Part shown: one piece after another, positions 53,131 to 60,959 of the stretch | Position numbering within the stretch: the stretch's first letter is position 1 | Layout: each line of letters opens with the position of its first letter | Source of the DNA: Ancylobacter amanitiformis | Lineage (GTDB): Bacteria; Pseudomonadota; Alphaproteobacteria; Rhizobiales; Xanthobacteraceae | NCBI RefSeq assembly: GCF_030814815.1 | Contig: NZ_JAUSVR010000002.1 | Coordinates: 1-64,000, forward strand | Direction: 5' to 3' | DNA: 64,000 nucleotides | The notes under the pieces: model-generated | The model's database searches: none | The model's input: only the letters and a program-made list of their open reading frames with translations | Told to the model about the DNA's origin: nothing | Made by a program: the position numbers and the translations under genes

Positions 53131-53924
53131 GCGGGGTTTCGCTGAAGCCACGCGCGCCGTTCGAGGCGCGGGTCGATTTTTCCGGCATCACGCCGGCGGT
53201 CACGGGTCCGCTCACCCTGCGCGAACTGGAACATCTCGCCGTGCCCCATGGCACACGCAGCGTGCCGCTGGCGGAACTTTTCTTCATCGAGGGCGCGCCC
53301 GAGGGCGTGCTCCTGATCGAAATCGGCGATACGCGGCTCGATGGTGTGGGCGCCGGCATGCTGGAAGGCGAACTGATCGTCGACGGCCCGGTCGGGGCCT
53401 GGGCCGGGCGGGGCATGGCGGGCGGCATTCTGCGCATTGCCGGCAGGGCCGGTGACTTCCTCGGCGCGGAGCTTTCCGGCGGGCGGATCGAACTGGCCGG
53501 CGATGCCGGCGCGCATGCGGGCGCGGCCTCCTCCGGCTCGCGGCGCGGCATGTCGGGCGGCGTGCTCAAGATCAGCGGCCATGCCGGCGCACGCGCGGCC
53601 GAGCGCCAGCGCGGCGGCCTGATCATCATCGACGGCGATGCCGGCGAAGGGCTGGCAACCGACATGATCGCGGGCACGGTGAGCGTCGGCGGTGCCATCG
53701 GCCCGCTCGCCGGTCGGGGCATGAAGCGCGGCACCATCTTTGCGACATCGGTTCCCGCGCTCCCCGCCGGCTTCGTCGACACCGGGGCGCATGAACTCGT
53801 GGCGCTCGCCCTTCTCGCCCGGCGCGTGCCGGAACTGGCGGGCCTGAAGGATTGGGGCCGCGCCCGCCGCCTGGTGGGCGATACGCTGCTCGGCGGGCAG
53901 GGCGAGGTGCTGGCACCGGGCTGA
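53127..53924 (+). CDS. fhcC: formyltransferase/hydrolase complex subunit FhcC
   Basis: A 265-residue FwdC-type protein with a right-handed beta-helix of Gly-rich repeats: GDTRLDGVGAGMLEGELIVD, AWAGRGMAGGILRIAGRAGD, GSRRGMSGGVLKISGHAGAR, EGLATDMIAGTVSVGGAIG. The fold tethers FhcA and holds the cofactor arm. It is the last gene of PCD-fhcB-A-D-C. Confidence 0.94.
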   Translation: MSGVSLKPRAPFEARVDFSGITPAVTGPLTLRELEHLAVPHGTRSVPLAELFFIEGAPEGVLLIEIGDTRLDGVGAGMLEGELIVDGPVGAWAGRGMAGGILRIAGRAGDFLGAELSGGRIELAGDAGAHAGAASSGSRRGMSGGVLKISGHAGARAAERQRGGLIIIDGDAGEGLATDMIAGTVSVGGAIGPLAGRGMKRGTIFATSVPALPAGFVDTGAHELVALALLARRVPELAGLKDWGRARRLVGDTLLGGQGEVLAPG

Positions 53925-54023
53925 CCAGCCGCTTTTGTGATTGGGGTGTCGTGGTGGCGCGGGTGTAGATTGCCGCCCCGGCGCCGGGCGTGCCGTTCGG
54001 TGCCCGAACCACAGGAGGCGTCC

Positions 54024-54236
54024 ATGGGCCGAATGTTCGTCGATTGCCGTGAAGTGCCCAGCGACAGCAAATGCACCGTAGCCATTGCCGCCGACAATGA
54101 GCGCGAACTTCTCGATGCCGTCGTCCAGCACGCGGTGGCGGTGCACGGCGCGAAAGACACGCCGGAGTTCCGCAGCGAACTGAAGAAGGCGATCCACCAC
54201 GGCACCCCGCCCATGCAGGTGCATCGCGCCGCGTGA
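54024..54236 (+). CDS. small DUF1059-like protein
   Basis: A 70-residue protein: FVDCREVPSDSKCTVAIAAD, then ELLDAVVQHAVAVHGAKDTP. The Cys...Cys and ...H..VHG pattern fits DUF1059, small predicted metal-binding proteins. AGGAGG precedes ATG 54024, 99 bases after fhcC. Function is unknown and a link to C1 metabolism is only positional. Confidence 0.75.
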   Translation: MGRMFVDCREVPSDSKCTVAIAADNERELLDAVVQHAVAVHGAKDTPEFRSELKKAIHHGTPPMQVHRAA

Positions 54237-54249
54237 TGCGAGGGAGAAC

Positions 54250-54281
54250 CGCCGGCCGACGCCCCGAGACGCCGGCCGGCG
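54250..54281. terminator. GC hairpin between convergent genes
   Basis: CGCCGGCCGACG and CGCCGGCCGGCG pair with one mismatch around CCCCGAGA, between the stops of the DUF1059-like gene and mgtE. No T-run follows on either strand, but the position fits a shared bidirectional transcript end. Confidence 0.45.
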
Positions 54282-54285
54282 CCGA

Positions 54286-55689
54286 CTAGAGCAATGTCCC
54301 GTGCAGGATCAGCAGGGCGACGCTGAAATAGATCACCAGTCCCGTCACGTCGACGAAGGTGGCCACGAACGGCGCCGAGGCGCTGGCAGGGTCGAAGCCG
54401 AGGCGGCGCAGCACGAAGGGCAGCATCGAGCCGGTCATCGAGCCGAACGTGACGATCGCCACCAGCGCGGTGCCGACGGTCGCCGCGACCAGCACCCAGT
54501 GCTCGCCATAATCATGGAAGCCGGCGAGCTGCCACACGGTGATGCGGGTGACGCCGAGCACGGCGAGGATGGAGCCGAGCACGAGGCCGGAGGGCAGTTC
54601 GCGCAGCGCGACGCGCCACCAGTCCTTCAGCTTGATCTCGCCCAGCGCCAGCGCACGGATGATGAGCGAGGTCGCCTGCGAGCCGGAATTGCCGCCCGAG
54701 CTCATGATCAGCGGGATGAACAGGGTGAGCACGATGGCGCGCTCCAGTTCGTCCTCGAAATGCTGCATGGCGTTGGCGGTCAGCATTTCGCCGAGGAACA
54801 GGATGGAGAGCCAGCCGGCGCGCTTCTTCAGCATGGCGACGAAGCCCATCTCCATATAGGGCTCGTCCAGCGCCTCCATGCCGCCGAACTTCTGCGCGTC
54901 CTCGGTGCCCTCCTCGATGATCGCGTCGATCATGTCGTCGACCGTGACGATGCCGAGCACATGCTCGTGCTCGTCCACGACAGGCACGGCGAGCAGGTCA
55001 TATTTCGAGATGAGCCGCGCCACGTCCTCGCGGTCCATCAGTGGGGCGCAGGTGATCGGATCATGCTTGGGCGCCACCGAGAGGATCGGCTGGCCGCTCT
55101 CGCCGGTGATCAGCCGACGCAGGCTCACCGCCTGCTCCAGCTTGTGGGTGATGGGATCGAGCACGTAGATGGCGTAGATGGTCTCGCGCGTGCGCTCGGT
55201 TTCGCGGATGTGCCGCAGCGTCTCGCCCACCGTCCACGTGGAGGGAACGGTGACGAACTCCGTCGTCATCAGGCCGCCGGCGCTGTGCTCGGGCCAGGAG
55301 AGCAGGCGGTTCAGCTCGGCCTGCGTTTCCGGCGGCAGGCGGGCGAACAGGTGCGAGCGTGCCGGCTCCTCCATCCAGCGGAACAGGTCGGCCGCGCGGT
55401 CGGCGGACATGGCCGAGACGAGACGCACGGCCTCCTCGACAGGCAGCGCCTCGATGAGGTCGCTGGACAGGTCGAAATCCGACTGGTCGAGCACCTCCAC
55501 CTGCTGCTCGCGCGAGAGGCTGGCGAGCACGGCGGAGGCAACTTCCGGCTCTTCCTCGTCGAGCGCCTCGGCAATGTCGGCGGGGTGTTCTTCGGCAAGC
55601 TCTGCCGCAAGAGCGGCCGTGTCGACGAACGGGTCGTCGTGGCGGTCTTCCTCACGGCGGTCCGGCGAGGGGTCGCGGATGTCTTCCAT
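54286..55689 (-). CDS. mgtE: magnesium transporter MgtE
   Basis: A 467-residue MgtE: an acidic N-terminal domain (EHPADIAEALDEEEPEVASA), tandem CBS domains (YVLDPITHKLEQAVSLRRLI; LLAVPVVDEHEHVLGIVTVD) and five membrane helices including SSGGNSGSQATSLIIRALAL, the pore signature. It is a Mg-gated channel in the inner membrane. It stands as a single gene between C1 operons. Its 233-base upstream region has small inverted repeats (GTCGGC...GCCGAC) but no riboswitch I can name. Confidence 0.94.
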   Translation of the reverse strand: MEDIRDPSPDRREEDRHDDPFVDTAALAAELAEEHPADIAEALDEEEPEVASAVLASLSREQQVEVLDQSDFDLSSDLIEALPVEEAVRLVSAMSADRAADLFRWMEEPARSHLFARLPPETQAELNRLLSWPEHSAGGLMTTEFVTVPSTWTVGETLRHIRETERTRETIYAIYVLDPITHKLEQAVSLRRLITGESGQPILSVAPKHDPITCAPLMDREDVARLISKYDLLAVPVVDEHEHVLGIVTVDDMIDAIIEEGTEDAQKFGGMEALDEPYMEMGFVAMLKKRAGWLSILFLGEMLTANAMQHFEDELERAIVLTLFIPLIMSSGGNSGSQATSLIIRALALGEIKLKDWWRVALRELPSGLVLGSILAVLGVTRITVWQLAGFHDYGEHWVLVAATVGTALVAIVTFGSMTGSMLPFVLRRLGFDPASASAPFVATFVDVTGLVIYFSVALLILHGTLL

Positions 55690-55922
55690 TTCGGCTCTCT
55701 TTCCGACGTCCGGCCTTCGGCAGGCGGGCGCGGGGAGCCGAAACCCAAGGACGGGCTACGGTCGGCTCACGGCGCCGACCGCTGACGGCCGGACAATCGA
55801 CTGTAACTGTCGCTGGGCATGGGTAAGGGGGTCCGATTGCGCCACCATGACAGGGGCGGCAGGGGAATGGACCTCGCCGGGTACGAAGTCAAGCGCCGTT
55901 GCGGGCCATCTTGTGCGGTGCG

Positions 55923-56651
55923 TCAGATCCGCGGGAAGCCGCTCGAAAGGCCCAGTTTTTCACGCGCCAGCGCCAGCCGCGCGGGGTCGAGCGTGCCCGT
56001 GCGGCCACCCGCGCAGAGCGCCCCGCGAAAGCCGAGATAGTCCGGCCCGACAGGGGCGAGGGTCGCGATGTCAGGCAGCTTGAGCGAGCCGGCCAGCCCG
56101 GTCATCAGCCCGTGCCGGCGCGCCTCGCCGACGAACTGGCCAAGCGTCAGCGGGTCGAGATGCTCGGTGAGCGAACCGGACCGCTTGTCCGCCGTGTCGA
56201 TCATCACGCCGGCAAAGCCGCAGCGCCCGAGCGTGGCGATGTGGCCGAAATCAGGCCCCTCATCGGCGAACAGCACGCCGATGAGCCGCGTGCGGGCGGC
56301 CAGCGGCGCGAGCGCCTCGATGCAGGCGCCCGCATGCGGCGAGGCGAACAGCCCCACCTTGACGATGGGCACGCCCGTGCCGGCGATGCGGGTAGCGGCG
56401 GCGAGGATGAGGGCGGGCACCATCGGCTGGTCGCCCGCCGTGGCGCTGAGGGCGGGACGGTGGTCCGCGCCGCCGCTGCTCCAGGCGTTCCACAGCATCA
56501 CCGCGGCGGTCAGTGCCGGCGGGCTCCAGGCGCCCAGCGCGCCGAAGGCTGGCTGCTTGAGGTCGACGATGTCGGCGCCGCCCGCACGCGCCAGCTCCAT
56601 TTCGTGGAGGTCGGCGACGGAAGCCAGCAGGCCCGGCGGTCTTTCGGTCAT
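55923..56651 (-). CDS. mfnB: MfnB-like 4-HFC-P synthase (DUF556)
   Basis: A 242-residue barrel protein: LLASVADLHEMELARAGGAD, IVDLKQPAFGALGAW with the Schiff-base-type Lys, ATRIAGTGVPIVKVGLFASP, GVMIDTADKRSGSLTEHLDP and YLGFRGALCAGGRTGTLDP. In methanogens MfnB converts glyceraldehyde-3-phosphate into the furan precursor of methanofuran. The Asp-Leu-Lys-x-Pro and VKVG lysines are kept. The ATG at 56651 begins at the conserved part. Last gene of the mfnE-dmrB-DHPS-like-DUF447-mfnB operon, 35 bases after DUF447. Confidence 0.85.
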   Translation of the reverse strand: MTERPPGLLASVADLHEMELARAGGADIVDLKQPAFGALGAWSPPALTAAVMLWNAWSSGGADHRPALSATAGDQPMVPALILAAATRIAGTGVPIVKVGLFASPHAGACIEALAPLAARTRLIGVLFADEGPDFGHIATLGRCGFAGVMIDTADKRSGSLTEHLDPLTLGQFVGEARRHGLMTGLAGSLKLPDIATLAPVGPDYLGFRGALCAGGRTGTLDPARLALAREKLGLSSGFPRI

Positions 56652-56686
56652 GATGCGCTCGCGGGCGGGTGCAGGGGCGGGTTCGC

Positions 56687-57253
56687 TCAGGAAGCCCGCT
56701 TGTGGCGAAACTCGGCGACAGCCTCCAGCATCCAGCCCCATGCCTCCTTTTCCTGCGGCCCGGCGGTCTTTTCCACCGCGATGGCGAGATAGGCCATTTC
56801 CTGGTCGATTTTTTCGTCGGGCAGGAAATTGAGCCGGCTTACCAGCACGGCGGCCTCCAATACGGCGGCCTTGGCGCGGTTCAGTCCCTCGAAGCGGCTG
56901 TGCCCTTCCGAATGGTAGGTCTTGCAGAAGAATTTTGGCCGTTGCGGATCGTCCTCCACCCGCTCGACAGTGATCTCGTCATGGGAGAGCGCGTCGGCGA
57001 GGCGCGGGCAGTCGATATAGGTCGCCTTCTTCACGTCGACCGGCACGCGCTTGCCGACCACGCAGCCCGCGAAGATGCGCACGTCATCGGTGAAGTTGAC
57101 CACCGCGATGCGGGTCGTCGCCAGATTGTCGAGCGTGCGCGAGGGGCGGAACGGCTGCAGCAGGTAGCCGCCCTCGATCACGCTGGCCCCCATCGGCGCC
57201 AGATGCGGCTCGCCCGCCAGTGAACGGGTGGTGACGATGACTTCACGGATCAC
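56687..57253 (-). CDS. DUF447 family flavin-reductase-like protein
   Basis: A 188-residue DUF447 protein: MIREVIVTTRSLAGEPHLAP, LLQPFRPSRTLDNLATTRIA, VVNFTDDVRIFAGCVVGKR and CKTYHSEGHSRFEGLNRAKA. The family is a split-barrel, FMN-binding-like fold conserved in methanogens and H4MPT methylotrophs. A redox or carrier step in cofactor synthesis is possible, but none is shown. Overlaps the DHPS-like gene by four bases. Confidence 0.82.
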   Translation of the reverse strand: MIREVIVTTRSLAGEPHLAPMGASVIEGGYLLQPFRPSRTLDNLATTRIAVVNFTDDVRIFAGCVVGKRVPVDVKKATYIDCPRLADALSHDEITVERVEDDPQRPKFFCKTYHSEGHSRFEGLNRAKAAVLEAAVLVSRLNFLPDEKIDQEMAYLAIAVEKTAGPQEKEAWGWMLEAVAEFRHKRAS

Positions 57254-58716
57254 GGCGGCGTCTCACCAGTTTGCGGCTTTCCGGCGGCTGCCTGCCGGTC
57301 GGCCTTGGCCTGCAGGGTCGTGCCGGCCTGCTTGAATGTCAAACGATGGGCCTCCTCGGGGCTGCCGGCAATGTCTCCGGCGACGCCCCATTTCAGGCCC
57401 TCGTCCTGCGCATAGCGCTTGCCGAGCTTGAAGGCGATCTCCGCCCGCGCGCTTTCCACGCCGAGATAGAAGGCATGGGCGCCGTCCTCCTCCACCTTGA
57501 GATGGGGGAACAGCGCGAAGGGCTCGTCGGCGATGTGATGGCCATCGCGGTTATAGATGTGGATGCCCGCCTCGCTCACCTCGATGCGGAAATTGCGGTC
57601 GCGCACCTGGCCGGCAAGATACGCGATCTCGGCGGGCGTGGATGCGTGCGGCTTGCGGTCGCGCAGCGCCATCAGGCCGCCACCGAAGCCCTGCGGCAGC
57701 GCCCCGGCCTGCCGCGCGGCAAAGAATTCGCGCCGGGCACGGTCGAATTCGCGAACCGCCGTGCGGCAATGCGGGCTCACCTGCACCGCCAGAACGGCAC
57801 CGATGTGCAATTCCGAGATCATCCCCATCAGGAGGGCATTGATCCCGGTGGTGTCGGCATCCGTCAGCTCGGTGACATTGCCGATGCCCATGAGGATGGG
57901 AATGCTGGGGTAGCGCCGGCGCAGCTCGGCATAGCGCACGATCGAGGCGGTGTAGCCATAGTGGATCGGATCGAGGATCGGGTCGGCAAGGAAGGGCCGG
58001 CCGCTGGCGAGGCAGATATCGACCGCACGGCACAGCGATTCCAGGTCGCCCTGCCGGGCCGGCACGAGGACCGGCACCGCCGGACCTTCCTCCGCGACGT
58101 GAAGATTGGTTTCATTGAGACTGAGCAGGAAATCCGCGCCGGCGCGCGTCGCGCGGGAGAGTTCGCCAAGGTCGAAGGAATCCACGCTCACCTTCAACCC
58201 CTCCGCGTGAAGGGTGGCGATCGCCCACTCCAGATGGGGAAAGGCCGTGTCCGGCATGCAGCCGAGATCGATGACGTCGGCGCCTTCGCCTTTCAGGAAG
58301 CGGGCGCGGGCGAGGATGCCCGCCACATCGAGCACGGTGGCGTCGACAATCTCGGCGAAGATGGTCACGTCGTGCCGCGACAGGTCGACGGCGCGGCGCT
58401 GTTGGCCGAAATAGTCCGGCAGGTCGGCCATCTCGTCCGGGCCGCGCGAGAACGGCACGCCGAAAAAGCGCTCCAGCCGGTCGAGATCGCCGCGAAACCG
58501 GCCGGGCATCAGCACGCGGTCGGTGCCCTCGGGGAGCTTCAGGCGGCGCTCGACGATTTCCGCCGTCATCAGCGCGGCCACCTTTACCCCGACATTGACC
58601 ACGACCGGATCGAGGCTCGCATCGGCAATCTCGCCGGCGATTCGTGTCAGGCGCGGTTCGGCCAGCGAGCCGGTGACGAGGGCGATCTTCTCCGGCCGTT
58701 TCGCCGCGTCAGTCAT
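57250..58716 (-). CDS. dihydropteroate synthase-like protein of H4MPT clusters
   Basis: A 488-residue two-part protein. The N-terminal 130 or so residues (IALVTGSLAEPRLTRIAGEI, VNVGVKVAALMTAEIVERRL) form the domain specific to this family; the centre is a dihydropteroate-synthase-like barrel (ADVIDLGCMPDTAFPHLEWA, VSVDSFDLGELSRATRAGAD, FLLSLNETNLHVAEEG). The family occurs in methanogens and H4MPT-using bacteria, where the pterin-arylamine coupling enzyme is still debated. ATG 58716 overlaps the dmrB stop. Confidence 0.83.
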   Translation of the reverse strand: MTDAAKRPEKIALVTGSLAEPRLTRIAGEIADASLDPVVVNVGVKVAALMTAEIVERRLKLPEGTDRVLMPGRFRGDLDRLERFFGVPFSRGPDEMADLPDYFGQQRRAVDLSRHDVTIFAEIVDATVLDVAGILARARFLKGEGADVIDLGCMPDTAFPHLEWAIATLHAEGLKVSVDSFDLGELSRATRAGADFLLSLNETNLHVAEEGPAVPVLVPARQGDLESLCRAVDICLASGRPFLADPILDPIHYGYTASIVRYAELRRRYPSIPILMGIGNVTELTDADTTGINALLMGMISELHIGAVLAVQVSPHCRTAVREFDRARREFFAARQAGALPQGFGGGLMALRDRKPHASTPAEIAYLAGQVRDRNFRIEVSEAGIHIYNRDGHHIADEPFALFPHLKVEEDGAHAFYLGVESARAEIAFKLGKRYAQDEGLKWGVAGDIAGSPEEAHRLTFKQAGTTLQAKADRQAAAGKPQTGETPP

Positions 58717-59290
58717 CGCCGGCCGCGACCTTCGCCGCCACATCCGGCTCCGCGATCCGGCGCTGGCGGGCGGCGATGGCGGCTTCCAGTTCGTGGATGG
58801 ACTCGACCACCGTCGTATCCTCGAATTCCTTGAGCCTCGCCGTGTTCTCCAGGTCGATGCGGCGCGGATAGACGGGATAGAGGCCCTTGGGCGCCATGGT
58901 GATCATCTCCGGCGCGGTGTCGCAGGCGAAGACGATTGTCTGCACGCGGCACTTGCCGGCCTGCGCGAAGCAGTTCGTCACCAGCGTGTCGGAAATGCCG
59001 TAGACCGCCTTGGCCACCGTGTTGGAGGAGGCCGGCGAGACTATGAGCGTGTGGTAGAGCTGCTCGTAGAAGCGCCCCACCGGCGCGGAACTCGCCGTCG
59101 TTTCCCGGAAGATGCGCGTGTCCTTGGGCAGGTCCTGCTTGTACATGCGCAGCACTTCGTCGGCGGCTCTGGACACGAACAGGTCGACCGCGTCCAGCGC
59201 CTTGATCAGGGCGATGGATTCGGTGAAGTAATGCCCCGAGCCGGTGAGCGCCCAGGCCCAGCGCGGATAGAGCCCCTCATTCTCGCTCAT
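58709..59290 (-). CDS. dmrB: DmrB/AfpA-like flavoprotein, dihydromethanopterin reductase
   Basis: A 193-residue FMN protein of the archaeal flavoprotein family: RWAWALTGSGHYFTESIALI, the LIVSPASSNTVAKAVYGISD loop, VTNCFAQAGKCRVQTIVFAC and PEMITMAPKGLYPVYPRRID. DmrB reduces dihydromethanopterin to H4MPT, the last step of synthesis. ATG 59290 overlaps the mfnE stop. Co-transcription with a DHPS-like and methylofuran genes supports the role. Confidence 0.85.
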   Translation of the reverse strand: MSENEGLYPRWAWALTGSGHYFTESIALIKALDAVDLFVSRAADEVLRMYKQDLPKDTRIFRETTASSAPVGRFYEQLYHTLIVSPASSNTVAKAVYGISDTLVTNCFAQAGKCRVQTIVFACDTAPEMITMAPKGLYPVYPRRIDLENTARLKEFEDTTVVESIHELEAAIAARQRRIAEPDVAAKVAAGDD

Positions 59291-59913
59291 GCTGCCCGTG
59301 CTCCCTCGTTGAGGCTCGCCCGTGCCGTATCGGGCGTGACGAGGTCGACCGCGCCGCCAAACGCGGCGGCAAAGCTGGCAAATAGCGGGTCGACCAGCCC
59401 GGCGGTGGCCCAGTCGGCCGGGCCGCTGCCCGGCGCGGCGGGGGCCGATTTCACCAGGACGAGGCGCGCGGCGTCGGTCTGGCCGGCCAGCCACGCGGCC
59501 AGACTGTCGGAGGTGAGGTCCCAGCTTTCGGGCAGTTCGGCGGCTGCCAGCGCCATGCGGGCGGGCAGCCAGAGTGCGGCATGACCCTGTGCATGGGCAT
59601 GGGCGATGGCGGGCAGGCTGTCGGCCAGCACGAGGCCGGGCGCGAGATCGGCGAAGGCGTGGGCCGCCTGTTCCATGGCGAGGATGGCCATGCGGTGACA
59701 GGCGCCATCGCTCAGCGACATCCGGGGCTGCAGCGCGCGCACGCCATCGGCAAGCGGCCCGCCGCCGGCGACCAGCACGAGTGGCGCGCCGCGCCGGGCG
59801 AGAGCGGCGAGCAGCAAAGCGAGGCGCGGCGAACCCATCAGGCTGCCGCCGAGTTTCACGATGATGGGGCGGGCCGCCGATCGGCCGCGAAAGGGGGGCG
59901 ATGTTTCGTGCAT
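59287..59913 (-). CDS. mfnE: MfnE-like amino acid kinase family protein
   Basis: A 208-residue kinase: PIIVKLGGSLMGSPRLALLL, LVLVAGGGPLADGVRALQPR, MSLSDGACHRMAILAMEQAA, ESWDLTSDSLAAWLAGQTDA and LVLVKSAP. In methanogens MfnE phosphorylates the aminomethylfuran phosphate to the diphosphate used by MfnF. ATG 59913 has a GAGGAAA site; ATG 59928 does not. First gene of its operon; a terminator lies about 100 bases upstream. Confidence 0.82.
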   Translation of the reverse strand: MHETSPPFRGRSAARPIIVKLGGSLMGSPRLALLLAALARRGAPLVLVAGGGPLADGVRALQPRMSLSDGACHRMAILAMEQAAHAFADLAPGLVLADSLPAIAHAHAQGHAALWLPARMALAAAELPESWDLTSDSLAAWLAGQTDAARLVLVKSAPAAPGSGPADWATAGLVDPLFASFAAAFGGAVDLVTPDTARASLNEGARAA

Positions 59914-60017
59914 CTGGCGTTTCCTCATCGGCGGCCGGCAGGCCGGGCGCCGAAGGGGCAAACTATCTGACGCGGCGAAAGGATCAATGGAAAGGGCGGG
60001 TGCGCATCGCCGGCTAC

Positions 60018-60048
60018 AAAAAAAAGACCCGGGGCGAGGCCCCGGGTC
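60018..60048 (-). terminator. intrinsic terminator of the RNA methyltransferase unit
   Basis: On the minus strand GACCCGGGGC (loop CTC) GCCCCGGGTC forms a perfect 10-bp stem followed by eight T residues (plus-strand A-run 60018-60025). It ends transcription coming from the ABC-F/RNA methyltransferase genes and isolates the mfnE operon. Confidence 0.92.
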
Positions 60049-60155
60049 GTAACGAAGTCGACGGTCATCAAACGGGTAATCCGTCTGGTATTCCAATTTG
60101 AGGATATCCCTCTCGGCACGTTTGTCGAGGGTTGAATCGCCGCCTCACGCGGCCG

Positions 60156-60959
60156 TTATCGAGCATCCGCAAGGGAATGCAGCACGATACCACTCGTGGT
60201 CGCGACGTTGAGGGAATCGAAATCTCCCTTCATCGGAATGCGCACCGTGTGGGCGCGCGCCAGAATGTGCGGGGGCAGCCCGGGCCCTTCCGCGCCGAGC
60301 AGCACCGCCGCCCGTCGCGGGCGCGGAAGGGCGGTGATCGGGGTCTTCCCGGCGGGGCTGAGCGCGATCAGCTCGAATCCGTGAGCGACGAGCAGGTCCA
60401 GCAGGCTCTCCGCCGAGCCCTCGCGGGCGAAGGGAACGATGAGGCTGCCGCCGACCGAGACGCGGATCGCCTTGCGGTAGAGCGGATCGCAGGAGGCGAA
60501 ATCGAACAGCGCCGCGTCGACGCCGAAGGCGGCGGCATTGCGCATGATGCCGCCGACATTGTCATGATTGGTGATGCCGAGCGGCACGACCACCAGCGCT
60601 TCCTCGGGCAGGCCGGCGATGAGTTCCTCGGCCCCCGGCATCTCCCCGCGCAGGCCGATGCCGAGCAGGCCGCGATGAATGTGGAAGCCGGTAATGCCGT
60701 CGAGGACGGTCTGGCTCGCGGTATAGACCGGCAGGTCCTCCGGCGCCCCCGCCAGCAGGCTGCCGAGCGCCTCGATACGGCTTTCCGCCAGCAGCAGCGA
60801 TTCCAGCGGGAAGCGGTTGCGCGGCGACAGCGCCACGTCGAGGACCGTCTTGCCCTCGACGACGAACCGCCCGCCGCGCCCCACCAGATCGCGTTCCTTG
60901 ATCACGCGGTAGGCATCGATGCGCGGATCGTCCGCCGAGGTGAGCTCGACGAGCCTCAC
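60156..60959 (-). CDS. TrmH/SpoU-family RNA 2'-O-methyltransferase
   Basis: A 267-residue SPOUT methyltransferase: LTSADDPRIDAYRVIKERDL at the N-terminal substrate-binding domain, then VVVPLGITNHDNVGGIMRNA, LLGAEGPGLP and IPMKGDFDSLNVATTSGIVL, which build the knotted AdoMet site. It should methylate ribose in rRNA or tRNA. The GTG at 60959 overlaps the upstream stop (GTGA) with GAGGAA before it, so it is coupled to the ABC-F gene. Confidence 0.87.
   Translation of the reverse strand: MRLVELTSADDPRIDAYRVIKERDLVGRGGRFVVEGKTVLDVALSPRNRFPLESLLLAESRIEALGSLLAGAPEDLPVYTASQTVLDGITGFHIHRGLLGIGLRGEMPGAEELIAGLPEEALVVVPLGITNHDNVGGIMRNAAAFGVDAALFDFASCDPLYRKAIRVSVGGSLIVPFAREGSAESLLDLLVAHGFELIALSPAGKTPITALPRPRRAAVLLGAEGPGLPPHILARAHTVRIPMKGDFDSLNVATTSGIVLHSLADAR

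Noticed and set aside
55690..55922. Magnesium riboswitch upstream of mgtE
   Set aside because: Only short inverted repeats are visible and none matches a known Mg-sensing RNA consensus that I can recognise by eye.
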